DNA of 64,000 bases from Zeugodacus cucurbitae (lineage: Eukaryota; Arthropoda; Insecta; Diptera; Tephritidae). The notes beneath the pieces were generated by a model, which saw nothing but the letters and a program-made list of their open reading frames with translations, searched no databases and was not told where the DNA came from. The position numbers and the translations under genes were made by a program. Each line of letters starts with the position of its first letter. Position 1 is the stretch's first letter. Below are positions 47,960 through 61,346 of this stretch, piece after piece. Where the stretch lies: assembly GCF_028554725.1 (NCBI RefSeq), contig NC_071667.1:17591501-17655500 (forward strand), written 5' to 3'.

Positions 47960-48545
47960 TATTTAAATGCTTGTGTTAATGTTGCCAATCTTTATGAAAA
48001 TAATGTCAAAATTTTAAATTCCTGCAGGATTATATCAAAGAGCAGAAAGAAGTTACAACAAATTTGTACAAATGTTGTTTAGTACTTAATGAGATCATAC
48101 TTCATAATATAATTAAACGTTTTGTAGTGAAAAATAGAAACATTTGTGACAACAGATTGAACATCCACTTATTAAAATATAAAACGTTATCTCCAAACGT
48201 TTCTGAAAAGTGAAAACATTTGAAATGTTCCTTTTTTCTAATCTAAAAGTGTTGAGAAAATATTTTATTCCTCGCTGCCGAAAATCTTTGGTGGTCATTT
48301 AAAATGAGATTGCCAAAAATATGCTAAAAAAATGTCGGTGTTTACGATAAAAATATGGTGATTGAAATTTGTGAAGTGGCAACCATGAACACAACATACA
48401 TACATACATAATTAGTTTATAGGCAGACTTCATGCACAAATGAAAAAAAGATAATCTTGGGTAAACTTCCTTGCCCACAATAAATATACATACTTACATA
48501 AATAGATATTTTGTAGTATGTTGTTGAATGTGTATTGATCAGTAA

Positions 48546-48710
48546 GGCCGTTTTCACACGGGCAATTTTTGTCGCGGCAATTCTTAGTTTTATAGGAGAG
48601 GGGGCGACGAAGAGAGGAGAATTTCTCTCTCTCTCTCGCTTCCCTTGGTCGCCCCCTCTCCTATAAAACTAAGAATTGCCGCGACAAAAATTGCCCGTGT
48701 GAAAACGGTC
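48546..48710. mobile_element. PIF/Harbinger-like hairpin MITE
   Basis: A 165 bp near-perfect palindrome with arms of about 63 bases, starting GGCCGTTTTCACACGGGCAA. The arms differ at one base near the tip. The loop is a CT/GA-rich spacer. It is flanked by TAA on both sides (48543-48545 and 48711-48713), a three-base duplication typical of PIF/Harbinger elements. Confidence 0.85.
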
Positions 48711-48713
48711 TAA

Positions 48714-51700
48714 CTGTTGCCGGCTTTGTTCGCGAGTGCCCTTAATGCGATTCAAACAAGTTTGACGTCGGTTTGGTCAGCGTCGGCGCAACTGTTCTCT
48801 GCTTCTGTTTATATTTCATTGAGTGCAGTTATTTACGTCGTCATTGTTTTCCTGCCTTGTCTTTGTTGTTGTCGCCATGCCTATATGGCTGCTACTCTTT
48901 TTCCTTTTCATTTTTCGCGGTACGTTTTCCTTTTTTTTCTATTTGTTCGTTAGCATTCTGGTTTAAAAATTTTGAGGAGTTGAAGTTGTGTGATATTGTT
49001 GTTGTCATACGTGCAGCTAGCTGCTAGATGGAGCATTTTTTGTAGAATCAGCAGGAGACAGATAGCCGTTGTGCGAATCTGTAGCACTGAAGGAATCACT
49101 TGTGCGCGCGCCATCGAAATGAACGGTTGTTTTTATATCTCGTCCGCTAGTAAAGAGACTTCAGTAAAGCCGGTAGGATCGTCAAGTCGAATTATAGAGC
49201 AGCATATAATAGTGTAGCACAATAATTGACGTTGTAACGAATGTTCTTGTTGGGACATATTAATTTACAGTTACACTAGCGTGGGAGGAGTTCTTTATCA
49301 TTTTCAGTGAACATTGCATTTGTGTATATCAATTATTAGGAAAAAAATAATTTTGAAAAACCGTTATGTTATTTTGCTTATCGCAACATTACAGTGCCTT
49401 ACCAACTTTCCGTGTATTATTTGAAATGTGTTTTTTTTTTCATATTGTCAAAAAGTACGTGAAATTGGAATTAAACATAAAAACATTTTATTTATCTACA
49501 CTAATTGGCAAATAAATAACCTTGATTTAATCAGTGATTCAGCAATTTTATGTTAAACTTTTCATCTGTAAAAATATTCAAGTGTATGCAAACAGAAAAA
49601 TCCACAATAAGGTAAGTGCTTGACAATACAAATAAAACGAAGAAATATTAATTTTTGTTATTAAAATTATTGTGATTGTAAATACGTAAAGATTTCACAT
49701 AATCATAGGACTATCATGAATGAAATTATCTAGAAGCCAAACGACGTTTTCAAAATTTTCAACACACTTTTACCTGATAAATAATTATTTAATGGTGTAC
49801 ATATATTAAAATTTTCTTACGAAATTAATTGCGAAAAAAAATAAATTCTTAGCCACTTTCCATCTGATAAAACAATACATGTAATATTTATAACAAGAGT
49901 TAATCGAAATTTAATTGCATAGAAAACTTGTACCTCATAAGGGTAACCGTGACATACTTATTAATTGGCCCTTCAGTTGTATAACCTTGAGTCGAGCATG
50001 CTCGTCGAAATCCTGGCAAATATTTATAATTTTCCATATGATTAGCGAACTTCTGCTATTTACTGTGTACAGCATGCAGGGAAAGCCTTATGGTCATGGC
50101 CATGATCAAACTCTGACGATTATCCGTTCTTCTATATTTTACTATTGCACACATATTGGGATATGTGTAGGTAACTTCCTCATTCATGAAACAGGTCTGC
50201 TTTTTGTACTGGTGCATTGGTGTAGATTCTAACTATGACATGTTGCGAATTCAGGTTTTTGCAATGCTTGAAAAGCTTACGATATTCTTGCTACAAACCT
50301 AAAATGACTGCTGATGCTGCAGATTCTAACTCTGCTGTGGTTGCAGTTTCTTCTGCCGCCGTTATAGATGATTGTGGCAAGTAATTTTAGCTTTAAGTAA
50401 TCAAGCGCCGTGAGCGTGCATGACTGCATGTAGTCTAAAATATATTGCAACAAATTTATTTTGTTCAGTTAAAATGAAGTAATATTGAAATCGTGGAATT
50501 AAGTGTTTGAGGAATGAATAAACAAAAAAATTTTGGTGTCATGTGACTAGTTATACTGTAAACATTACAGGAAGTATCTACATATAATGATATACTGATT
50601 GATTTTCCTAGCGGGGGAAAAGGAAGACATACATACTTTCTACTTACCTCAGAATATAATATATACCACGTGCTTCTTAAAGAACCATTAAAGCTCTAAA
50701 CATACATACCACCCACCTGTGTTCGATCCTTTAACATAAGGGATAGAGAGTGATAGAATAGTGATCAGAATTTTGAAATAATAATAATCATGAACGCACC
50801 ACACTTGAAAAATACAGCAAGTCAAAACTCTACACTATGCAGCTATAAAAAATAAACAAATTGGAAAAGTAAGCACTCAATGGTGTAATCGACTTGAAAA
50901 AATCATTAAAATTAATGAAATAAAACGCGCACTTTAGCATGCTCACACAAACGAATGTCACAATGCCTTTGGACATTATGACTGTATTTTCGAAAACTAC
51001 GTTATCAATAATAACTGCGTATATTAATGCGTTGCAAGTTTGTACCAATTGCAAAGCCTTAAGCTCTTGGGTGTACCTACTACTGCGTAGTAAATAAAAT
51101 TTCTAACAAATGTTTAAGCAGCAGGAACTCAAGCGAACGCAATGGTATGTGTACACACTTCAAACGGAATAAGAGGAAGAGGTGGCATATGACGCACAGT
51201 ATGTGGCACATAAAACTTACCACCCTCAAAATTTGTTACTTGCTATTGCATTTGGCGCACGTGCAAATGCTCCAAAACAAGAAAGCTACTGAATAATCTA
51301 GCAGTAGTAGTAGTAAAATGAATGGAATTGGGTGTATAGATTTCGTCACCAAAAAGTTTGTTGCGCTGGCAGTTGGATCTAGTGCATTGCACAGTTTGAG
51401 GGTTTTTACCATACGAAAAACGGCTGCTGTGTGCATTTTTTTTTTTTTTTTTTGTGCTTGTTTAGTGTTGGGTTGGCGATTTTCTAAATGAGCCATCCAA
51501 AATATACCCCCTGTTTTAGCTCAACCATAATTCCATTAAAATGCAGAAACTGAACCACGTAATATTTTTTCTTAGTAATAAAATGCGTTATAAACCTTTT
51601 TCATTCAATGGTATACTCAACCTTGAAATGAAATTGGATTGGGAAGGCCTGTCATCAGCATTCAATCAAAATGAATAATTAATAAAGTATATATTTATGA

Positions 51701-54700
51701 TATTAAAACCACAATCGATAGATGGTTAAAATATTTGAAGTAGTTATTAATTATTGGACTCTATTAAAGTCTCTCTATTCTCTATTAAATTATACTCGGT
51801 AAATTTCCGATAAAATTTGTATAAATTAAACCAGAACTATGCTACAATTTTGAGCGTCAATTAGAAACCTACAGATGCTGTCTAATTGTTGTTTTATCAA
51901 GAATATGAACCGTATTCGTCTTGAGTTCTATAAAAGAAATCCATTTTATTAAGTTTTTATACAATTTCATTATAAATAGTTTGATCGCAAAATTTTTTTT
52001 GTTTCGCATAACAATTAACAGCAATAAAAAATGTGAAATTACCGGCAGCAGAAACGATTTCGCTTTATAACATTTTATATGCATATGTATGTAAAGGTAA
52101 TCTTTCTTCTCAATATGAATTGCGAAATTTCACAACTCATTTACGGAGTTGTGCTTACAGTGATTGCATATTGAAAAAAGCGCCATCAAAATAAAGTCAT
52201 AGTGTTCTTTACCTATTTATATCATGTAAACATAACCTAAAATGCTGAGTGCAACATCTTTTCACAAATATTTCCCTTTTTCAAATATTCTTTATGCACT
52301 CTCCTCTGACATTTCTTTATTTATTTCGCATTTTCTTGATAAAAAACACGGTTTGTTCCTTAATTTTGGATCTTCTCACTTGTCCTCATGTTGAAACATC
52401 AAAGATGACACGTTAATGATGAAAGTGTTGATGAACCATTATCATTAGTCAGTCTGATGGGTCCTTGCAGTCATGGGCTCGTCTGTCTGCTTGTCGGCTG
52501 TGAGCTATTGATGGCATGTGAAACATGCGTTTTTGCAACAAGTCAACTGCCGCAACAAAACCACAGACGAACAACAATTTCATTTACGTTGCGCATGCGT
52601 ATTTCAGTGTATAGATATGTATGCATGTACATTTTTACGTTATTTTCTCGGAATTATCGTGTATGCCTACGTTTTATTATAACGTTTACTTTTATTTTTC
52701 GATTATGTGAAATACTTAATTGATTATAATTACAATCAGAGCAGCCGCCTTTTTTCTGCGGAAAGAATTCTTTCAAAAAATATTTGTTCGAATCAACTAG
52801 TATGTGATGGCTGAAAATCTGTATTATCACGGTATCTGCAGGCTATCATAAATATTTGTAACTGAGAAACGATTCCTTTCAGCTGTGTTAACTTCAATTT
52901 CCACTTCAAGAGTGGGCAATATTGGTAACTTAGATGATCTGAGAAATAAAAGTAAATAAAAAGCAAAAAACATTTAAAAACCCACAAGCCATTGAAATAA
53001 CGTTATAAATGTGTATATCTTTTAATTGTAACTCATTAAATATCTTTAGCTTATGGTGAAATAAATCAAATTTTGAATTTATTATCATTTCATATCCGCT
53101 GCCGATCTATACACGTGCATATCTATTTTTGTATCCAACTAAACTTAAGCGCCAACATAATTAGCTTATCTTCGCGTAGCATTTACAGAAGAGAACATCC
53201 AACAAACTCCTCCGTTGTGGCTGTATACTGCTTTGTCTTTTCACTGTTGTGTGTATATAGCATTAAAATGAATTTATTGGTCTTTCCCTGTCTGCTTGCT
53301 GAAAGCTTTGCTTCGGCGGCTTCTTATGAAGCATTTTACGCTCATATTAATGTTCCTAAATTGTGGGGGGAAAGATGCGCAAGCGTACGATTCTTGGAGA
53401 GTAGTATTTGTATAAAAAAATATGTGTATTCACTGGTAAGCTTAGATGATGACAAAGTTTTCAAAACTCTAGCTTTGATGCGTGTGCGTGGCCTTTAGCA
53501 AATGGTTGGATCTTGGCACACAAACTAATCTCTTGCAGATTTTCAGCTCAATAATGAAATATATGGAGATGGCTGTGCGTTGGTCATGCTACTGCTTCTG
53601 CAGGTAGTCCCGCTTGTTGTGTCGCTCCATTGCCGTTTTTCTGCGAATTAAATTTTAGGTAGTTTATTTTTTCATACACATTTGTCGATTATAAATAAAT
53701 GGAGCAGACCAACACAGTTAAGCCTGAGAAATTATTCCACTAATTGGTACCTTTGAATAAAAAAATAGAAAACAATACGAAATTCGTTTTTCTTTGCTGT
53801 GATTGTGTTGCTAACCAATAATTTTTTTTACAATACGCGAAAAGGGGTTAGTACTATATTGCTCCTATTCCTTCAGTGTGAAGCACTAGTCTCGAAGACT
53901 TTTTAAGTTTTTTGTAATTTCAATTCTTCTTTCCTTCATTTCCAGATATTAATATATTCTTTCATCCACATTTGATACTAAGGTAATCCCTGGAAAAAAT
54001 ATAAAATAAAATAATGAAGAAACAACAGTCTCTTTTTGTATTTGATTTTCCTTTACAGTTACATTTCATTGATATATTTTATTGGTGATAGGGAGTGCAG
54101 CAAAATCTCCAAATACAGTGCCAGACAGCCTCAATGTAATTGAAAGGAGGTGTGTACAGTATATTTAAAAGAAGGAAGTGAAAAATGGAGCGTACTCAGA
54201 GATAAGCAACCAACCAACGAATTTACCTAGTTGAATTAGCTAGCAAGCCGATGTGCCACGCATGCGCAAAAACTCGCAACACTCATTGTTACACATGAAA
54301 AGAACTATCTGCACCTCCAATGGTGTTAAAGTTGCAAAGTCTTACAGTTGTTGTGTTTTTACTACTGATGCTGTTGTTACATATAACTGTCTCTAGGCCA
54401 AACGTTACGCTACCGCACCACCCGGAAAGGTGGCTGTGAACGGTAAAAAAGAACCAAATAAGCATAACATTGGAAGAGTGGCTAGAGAGAAGGTGCAAAA
54501 CAGGTTTCCTGTCGAGAAGATAGGCATCCATATCGTATGTGTATGTATATGTGCGCTAGAAAGTGGAGGGCGGCGTACATTCACTCACTAACTCACTGCT
54601 TGGCCTACACACAGGATGCTGAAGTATATAACAAAATCACCGTTACAGTTTTAGTTGAATGTATTGCATTTTGTAGCAATCGTTGATTTTGCAACAACCC

Positions 54701-57269
54701 GGTTGGGCTGTAGTATTTGCAGTTTTCCACACAGTCAGCAGTTTAGACTGCCACAGCTGCCCACCAAACTCGGCCACTGTAGCGTACCCACCTCCCAGTC
54801 ACGATATACTATGTATGTTTGTATGTATGGAGTCGTTGTGTGAAACATTTGTCCGAGCGGCCGGCAATATGCGTCTACTGCTGCAAGGCCGGTTCTCACT
54901 CGCCTCTTGTTTTTGCCACAGCTGTTGCAGCTGTTACCACTATCGTCCACCGTCCGTCGTTTGCGTTGCTACTAGATTGTAGTGGCATGGTATAGTTTGC
55001 TCCTTTTTGTTGGCTGTTCATAATCAATAGTTACTTGCAGCTTTTCAGCTGTTGTTGCCTCGCTGTTGCGCTGCTAATGTACAGATTGTTGCTTTTACTG
55101 GGGCACACTTTACATATTCCTACGAGTATTTAACAGTAAGATTATGGTATAATGTGTTATTGTACGCCACTGCTGTTCGTGGTGTGTTGGGGCGTTGAGC
55201 GGGTTTTCTCGATTGTCTCAATTGCATCATAGTAGTACCTACCATGCTATTACTATTATCGTTGTTGTCTGCCGCTGTCATTGCCATCTCAACGAATTGG
55301 TGTAGTGGAGCACGAGTACGATTGTGCTTTAGCAATCGAACTTTTCCTAAGTGCATCTGATTGTAGTTTTCTCTATGCGCCGCAAGATTTCCTTAATTCC
55401 TGGTGATTGTGTTTTTCTTTGGCAATAGACGTAATCATTATTTTTTATTGTGTTGAATATTGTAATTACTGTGTAATGGTAATTTAACCTATTGTCTTTT
55501 TAACTTACTCTTCATTATAAAAAAAGCAATATTGCTAATTAATTAATTATTATTATATTTGAGATTATTTTTCATTTAGTTATGTGATCAAAAAGTTTTA
55601 AAATATCCTTCATACTAATATTCTAATATTTTTTTCAATTTAATTTTTGGAAAGATTGAAAATTTGTAAATAATGATTTTTTCGTCAAAATTTATTAAAT
55701 TTGGAAAATAGTAGTATCAAAATGAAATGTTAAAAAGTGTAGAAAATACCCTTTTCTTTGTTTTGTTTATTTTATGCCTTACATTTCATTATATAGTCGA
55801 TAAAGTGAGGTTAAGTCAGAGTCATTAACTTATTGTTCTTATATTTTGATTTGTACTTCATTTTATCATGTTGAAACGATTCTATTAGCTTTATAATATT
55901 TAGAATACCATATGTATATGAGAACAATAAATGTAACTAGAAATTATTTCCTAAGATTTTGAAAAACCATCCTTTTCGCACAGGAGGTAAGGTAAATGAT
56001 CAATTATATAGTTATAGAGAACTTTGATTATTACAATATTCATTTTTATCTTAATCAAGTCGAACGCTAATTATTTACTTAAGACTATTCCCCATATCGT
56101 CAGCTGCAATGTCTTTTGGGGGAAATAACAGCATTAGTACTTACTGATAAAAGCACATTAAAGCACTTTTATTATAAATACGCGTGCCAAATATACATAT
56201 GTATATCATTTACCTATCAGTTAAAGAAGCTCCCCAATTATATGTTTCAAAATTATTTATAAATCTTTGATAACGACCTTTAAGATTTGTTGCATAATAA
56301 ATGTAAATACTTGCCTTCGATTTGTCACTCCTCTGTTCAACTCTCTTGTCATAAAATTGACACGTGAAAACAACAACATTGTTATCTAATCGTATTCAAA
56401 ACGAGGGTGTACCACTCTGATATAATTTTCTTCTATTATAAACTTATATAATTAAGGCAAGAAACATATATGATTTTTACATACTTATGTAAGCTGCTTG
56501 TTCTATGCACCACTCTTGGAAAGCAGCTATTTAAATCGTGAAAAATCAATTTACCCTACCCATTAGCACGGTGTCAGCTTTTTTATGCTGCTAAATTCAC
56601 GTACATATTTATTTCTTTGTTCCTTTTTTCTCTCACTCTACTTATTATCGGATGATTTCTTAAGATCAGCTCAGTGCCATATTGCAGATCAATTCGGAAT
56701 TGGATATCATTATTTCTAAGAATTGTTTTAACAGCTTCGTTGGGAGTATTTGTAGCTCGTCGAAGCCAACACTCGAATTGCCGCACTTATAAGTATAAAT
56801 AAGTATTTATGTTTGTAGTAGTGGTTGTGGTATGTCGCTAAATTTGCGCTGTTGACAACTTCTTTTTTATTCCTCAAAATCAACTAAAGACAAATTATAA
56901 ACGAAAATGCTGTGTGTTTTAACGTTTTAAATTTGTGTGGCTCTTGTAGTTTTGTTTACATGAAGCAATGCCGCGCAATGCAACGCTTTTCAAAAGTTTT
57001 GATTTCCATTGTCTTTTGTTTATTTGTTTTATATGTATATGTTTATGGATGTATATTATAAGTTTATAAATATATGTTTATTATTTTGTTGCTGTGCGAG
57101 ATTTCACTGGGTCGGTAAATATGTATGTATAAAAAAAATTGTTGCCATTACGCTTATGGCTTTTGTAGAAGAGTGAAAAGAATAAAAATGCTTACTTCTT
57201 ATAATTGAAAATGCAAAAAATTTGTTTTTGACTATTTTTAGTTTCTTAATTTGACGGACAAAACTTCAA
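48714..57269. other. Long stretch without recognised genes
   Basis: About 8.6 kb. Subregions at 48714-49220 and 54500-55380 are richer in G+C and in CTG/GTT triplets than the rest, which may mean regulatory or untranslated sequence of a gene outside the window. The remainder is AT-rich with poly-T (about 51429-51452) and TACA tracts. Open frames here are short and show no domain. Confidence 0.5.
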
Positions 57270-57496
57270 TACAGTTGATCTCCTTTTTGCACGGTTAACA
57301 GTAAATTACACGTGCAAAAAAAAACCGTGAAAAAAATAAAAATTTTATATAAAACTCACTATTGGGACCAATTTAAGAAAAAAATCGTGCAAAAAATGGA
57401 AAACGTGTAAAAAATATCTAATTTTACATGAAAATCTATCTATTCGTACAGAGAATTTACACTGTTGTTGTTGTTATAGACTTTTTTGGTATTATA

Positions 57497-58429
57497 ACGG
57501 GTGATTTTTTTGAGGTTAGGATTTTCATGCATTAGTATTTGACAGATCACGTGGGATTTCAGACATGGTGTCAAAGAGAAAGATGCTCAGTATGCTTTGA
57601 CATTTCATCATGAATAGACTTACTAACGAGCAACGCTTGCAAATCATTGAATTTTATTACCAAAATCAGTGTTCGGTTCGAAATGTGTTTATCGACAAAT
57701 TTTGTTCAGCGATGAGGCTCATTTCTGGTTGAATGGCTACGTAAATAAGCAAAATTGCCGCATTTGGGGTGAAGAGCAACCAGAAGCCGTTCAAGAACTG
57801 CCCATGCATCCCGAAAAATGCACTGTTTGGTGTGGTTTGTACGCTGGTGGAATCATTGGACCGTATTTTTTCAAAGATGCTGTTGGACGCAACGTTACGG
57901 TGAATGGCGATCGCTATCGTTCGATGCTAACAAACTTTTTGTTGCCAAAAATGGAAGAACTGAACTTGGTTGACATGTGGTTTCAACAAGATGGCGCTAC
58001 ATGCCACACAGCTCGCGATTCTATGGCCATTTTGAGGGAAAACTTCGGAGAACAATTCATCTCAAGAAATGGACCCGTAAGTTGGCCACCAAGATCATGC
58101 GATTTAACGCCTTTAGACTATTTTTTGTGGGGCTACGTCAAGTCTAAAGTCTACAGAAATAAGCCAGCAACTATTCCAGCTTTGGAAGACAACATTTCCG
58201 AAGAAATTCGGGCTATTCCGGCCGAAATGCTCGAAAAAGTTGCCCAAAATTGGACTTTCCGAATGGACCACCTAAGACGCAGCCGCGGTCAACATTTAAA
58301 TGAAATTATCTTCAAAAAGTAAATGTCATGAACCAATCTAACGTTTCAAATAAAGAACCGATGAGATTTTGCAAATTTTATGCGTTTTTTTTTTTTAAAA
58401 AGTTATCAAGCTCTTAAAAAATCACCCTT
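57497..58429 (+). mobile_element. rosa-type (DD41D) mariner, internally deleted
   Basis: A 933 bp element with ends A(C/A)GGGTGATTTTTT, flanked by TA (57495-57496 and 58430-58431). Autonomous relatives are longer, about 1.3 kb from memory; an internal deletion near 57685 removes most of the DNA-binding domain. The rosa group was first described in Ceratitis, which fits a tephritid source. Confidence 0.85.
57610..58322 (+). pseudogene. Mariner transposase, deleted and out of frame
   Basis: The N-terminus starts at an ATG at 57610 (MNRLTNEQRLQIIEFYYQNQ) and continues 26 codons before the deletion junction near 57685. The catalytic domain resumes in another frame and is open to the stop at 58322. 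The DDE/D triad is visible: FSDEAHF (Asp codon at 57711), FQQDGATCH (57990) and CDLTPLDYF (second Asp, 58116). There are 41 residues between the second and third aspartates, hence DD41D. The C-terminus ends RRSRGQHLNEIIFKK. With the DNA-binding helix-turn-helix region missing and the frames mismatched, no active transposase is expected from this copy. Confidence 0.9.
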
Positions 58430-59038
58430 TATGTATGTACACTTTACTGTTAGAAGGAACAAACAACAACTATTCTGGGAATGGTAAAAAATAGTACATT
58501 TCAAAGTTCCATCATTAATCGCTGTGTCTTCTTTTCTCTTACTTCTTCATATATGTAGCTTCATTTATTTGTTTACGTATTGAAATTGTTGGAATCTTTT
58601 CAATGGCTTTGGAATCTATAATTTGTATTTTTTAGTTTAAATCTAATTTAAAATTTATTAAATTCTATTAACAGAATTGGATTTGTGACATATTGACGTT
58701 CGGAATTTTGATTTTATTGCAAAAAGTATACAATTAAAATAAAAAATCCGTGTAAAAAAAGTAAAACCGTGTAAAAATGGTAACTGGGAAGTGGTCAAAA
58801 ACACCGTGTAAAAAAAAACCGTGCAAAAAAAAACCGTGTAAAAAGGAGATCAACTGTATATTCATTTTTCACTTCCTTCATATAATGGAATGTGGCAAAT
58901 TATATTTATATTTTATTATATTTAAATTTAAGCGAAAATTATACATTCCATAAAATTCTCATTATAGTTATACTTATAATCACGGATCATTTTAATATGA
59001 CAAATTTGGCATCTGTAAAAGTTTCGCTTTTTGTTATA

Positions 59039-59212
59039 CAATAGTTTTCGAAATAACGAACACATTAATTGTCAGGCCTGTTCGTTACATCGAATTTTTC
59101 GTTAATTTGAGTACTCAGAGAAATGTTTTTCAATAAAAATGCGTTAAACACGGGTTTTTCGTTGATAGCGGTTTTCGTTAAAACGAATATTCGTTATTTC
59201 GGAAAACTACTG
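59039..59212. mobile_element. Small pogo-like MITE
   Basis: A 174 bp element. The left end is CAATAGTTTTCGAAATAACG and the right end read inward is CAGTAGTTTTCCGAAATAAC, flanked by TA (59037-59038 and 59213-59214). Inside are repeated CGTTA/TTCGTT words. It is distinct in sequence from elements 1-4. Confidence 0.75.
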
Positions 59213-59214
59213 TA

Positions 59215-61340
59215 CTTTAAATATCTTTAAACAATAAATTTGAGGAACACTGCATCAATAGCTATTTTACATATAAAATTCTATAACTTGTGAGTTCTGA
59301 AGCATTTGGTTATATGGTATTCTTCGTTTGACGTAAATAACCGTTATGTAAACTAACTTCTAACAACTAAAAATGGTTTTATGATTTATGAATAAATATC
59401 TTCGTTCAACTTGCTCAAGATTTTGTTTTAAAGCTTCCTCTCATGCTATCCCGTGCTTTTTCACAAAAATTTTCCAAAAGAACGTTATTTTTTTTTTAAC
59501 AATTCGAAATAATTTTATTTGTTTTTGTGATAGAATATTTGTTGGTTTTTTTTTCTTTTTAGAAGAGCATTATTTATATGACGTCCTCAGCATGCAAACT
59601 TTTAATGGTTGTGCAAATTCAACGATCTGTGTGACGTACATATAGCAAATATGCTAGTGGTCTTATTATTTTACACATAACTGTATAGACACATTTTGTA
59701 AGGATCAAATTATCTGAACTTAAATAAAACTATGTGCTGTATTTGGAGCAAATTGGTATTGTATATGTTTATTCCCAATTTTTTTTTTGTGTTAGATATA
59801 CCTGCAACAAGATCCACCACGAACTAAAAGAGCACACACACCAAAATGTGTTTTTTTTTTATCGATGTGTGCGAAGATCGGTATGATCGATGCCGCTTCG
59901 TATCCAGTGGCACATTTTATGTAAAAAAATGTGTTTTGTGCTCAGCCTTCTGCCCAATCTCAGGTAACCAGCACTACCGAAGTGTAGACCCAACAGCTAG
60001 TGCCATTATTTAATACGCCAAAATATAAACGTAAAGAAACACAAAAGAACATATTGACATATAATACTTGTACAATAAAAGCATTTCAACTGAAAATAAA
60101 AGCATTTTCCGCATGATTTGTTTGAGAAGCGAGAAAAGGTCTAAATAGCCGACAACTGGAGTAGAGTAAACGCAATAAGAAAAGAACGCTCTACATATGC
60201 ATCACAACCATACATGCATACGTACATCTATATGTAGTTCATTCGTTTATGCAGACATTGAAGATGTACAGTCCTTCGCTGAAGGAGGTAATCGTCAAGG
60301 TAAAATGTGCAAAAAATCGATGAGATCGCTGAGGCAGACGCTATAGAAGGAGTATAATAAACAAATACACATGTACATACACAGGTAAGTGTTGGGCAAG
60401 TCAAAATGAGCGTAATGATGAGATGATGAGAGGAGTAAAGAGGAGGGATTCGTTACCGCCGAACCAGACCACATGGTACAGAAAGTAAGCAATCTTGCCA
60501 AATTTTTATGCCAGACATAAGAGCCAAAGTATATAAGTTAGTGTCTATGTATGTTCATATATATGTGTGTTTACCTTTATGTGATGAAATAAAAGTTTAA
60601 TGATTCACTTGTTGGAGCTATTTGCTGCATATGTTCTATGTGCATGTGTCATTAAATGAACTCGCTTGGCGTTGGCACATTATCTTACCGTTAAAAGCGG
60701 GGAAGGAATGCACGAACGCAGTCTGGCAGGAAGCAAGCATTGTTTTTGTTGTGTTGTAAAGGATGCTTAACACATATTTAAGTAGAAATGTGTATAAAAA
60801 GGAGGTGGAAATTTAATATTTATGCGACAATAAAACTATTTTTATTGAAAAATGAGAACTAGATTTTCTCATATATGTATGTATATTCATATGTATATGA
60901 AGAAGTATGAATAAGTATGAAGAAGCTCGTAACCAAGGTATGCAATTTATTTGGAATATTATATACATATATGTATATGAAGGTGGGTGATACATAAATA
61001 TACACAAATATCCCCAAAATGTTGCAGCGACATGTGCAACATTAAATGTATTTTTATAAGTTTCACTAAGCGCATACAGATCAAGGTAGCATGGAATTGC
61101 ACGCAGGGCGGGAAAGTGACAATGTTTTATGTTGCATTCTAAGCTAATATTGCACTTGTCCCGGCCTATGTGCGGTTTACGTGAGCAACAAGTGTCACAA
61201 ACTGTGAGTGTGAGCATATAGAAGTGGAAATAAATCGATAGCGTTAGCTTATTTATATTGGAATATTTACTATACTTGTACACGTGGACAGAATAATGTA
61301 AATTTATATATGTAGGAGTATGAAAAGCTGAAATAACACG
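59215..61340. other. Unannotated stretch
   Basis: About 2.1 kb of AT-rich sequence with many ATGT/ACAT and TATA microsatellite tracts. A 190-codon minus-strand frame at 60813-61385 is biased toward Tyr, His and Cys by these tracts and has no recognisable domain, so I do not call it a gene. Confidence 0.5.
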
Positions 61341-61346
61341 CTTTAG

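Larger units (their letters stand above)
57272..58856. mobile_element. pogo-like element 4, carrying a mariner insertion
   Basis: The left end is CAGTTGATCTCCTTTTTGCA and the right end read inward is CAGTTGATCTCCTTTTTACA, flanked by TA (57270-57271 and 58857-58858). Sub-terminal regions hold repeated AACCGTG(C/T)AAAAA words on both sides. Excluding the mariner at 57497-58429 the element is about 650 bp and has no transposase of its own. Confidence 0.85.

Noticed and set aside
53073..53498. 141-codon plus-strand frame
   Set aside because: No ATG at its start, no recognisable domain, and no splice or promoter context; probably chance.
57992..58000. GATGGCGCTA, resembling a CTCF core
   Set aside because: It is part of the mariner transposase coding sequence (the QQDGAT motif), so the match is coincidental.
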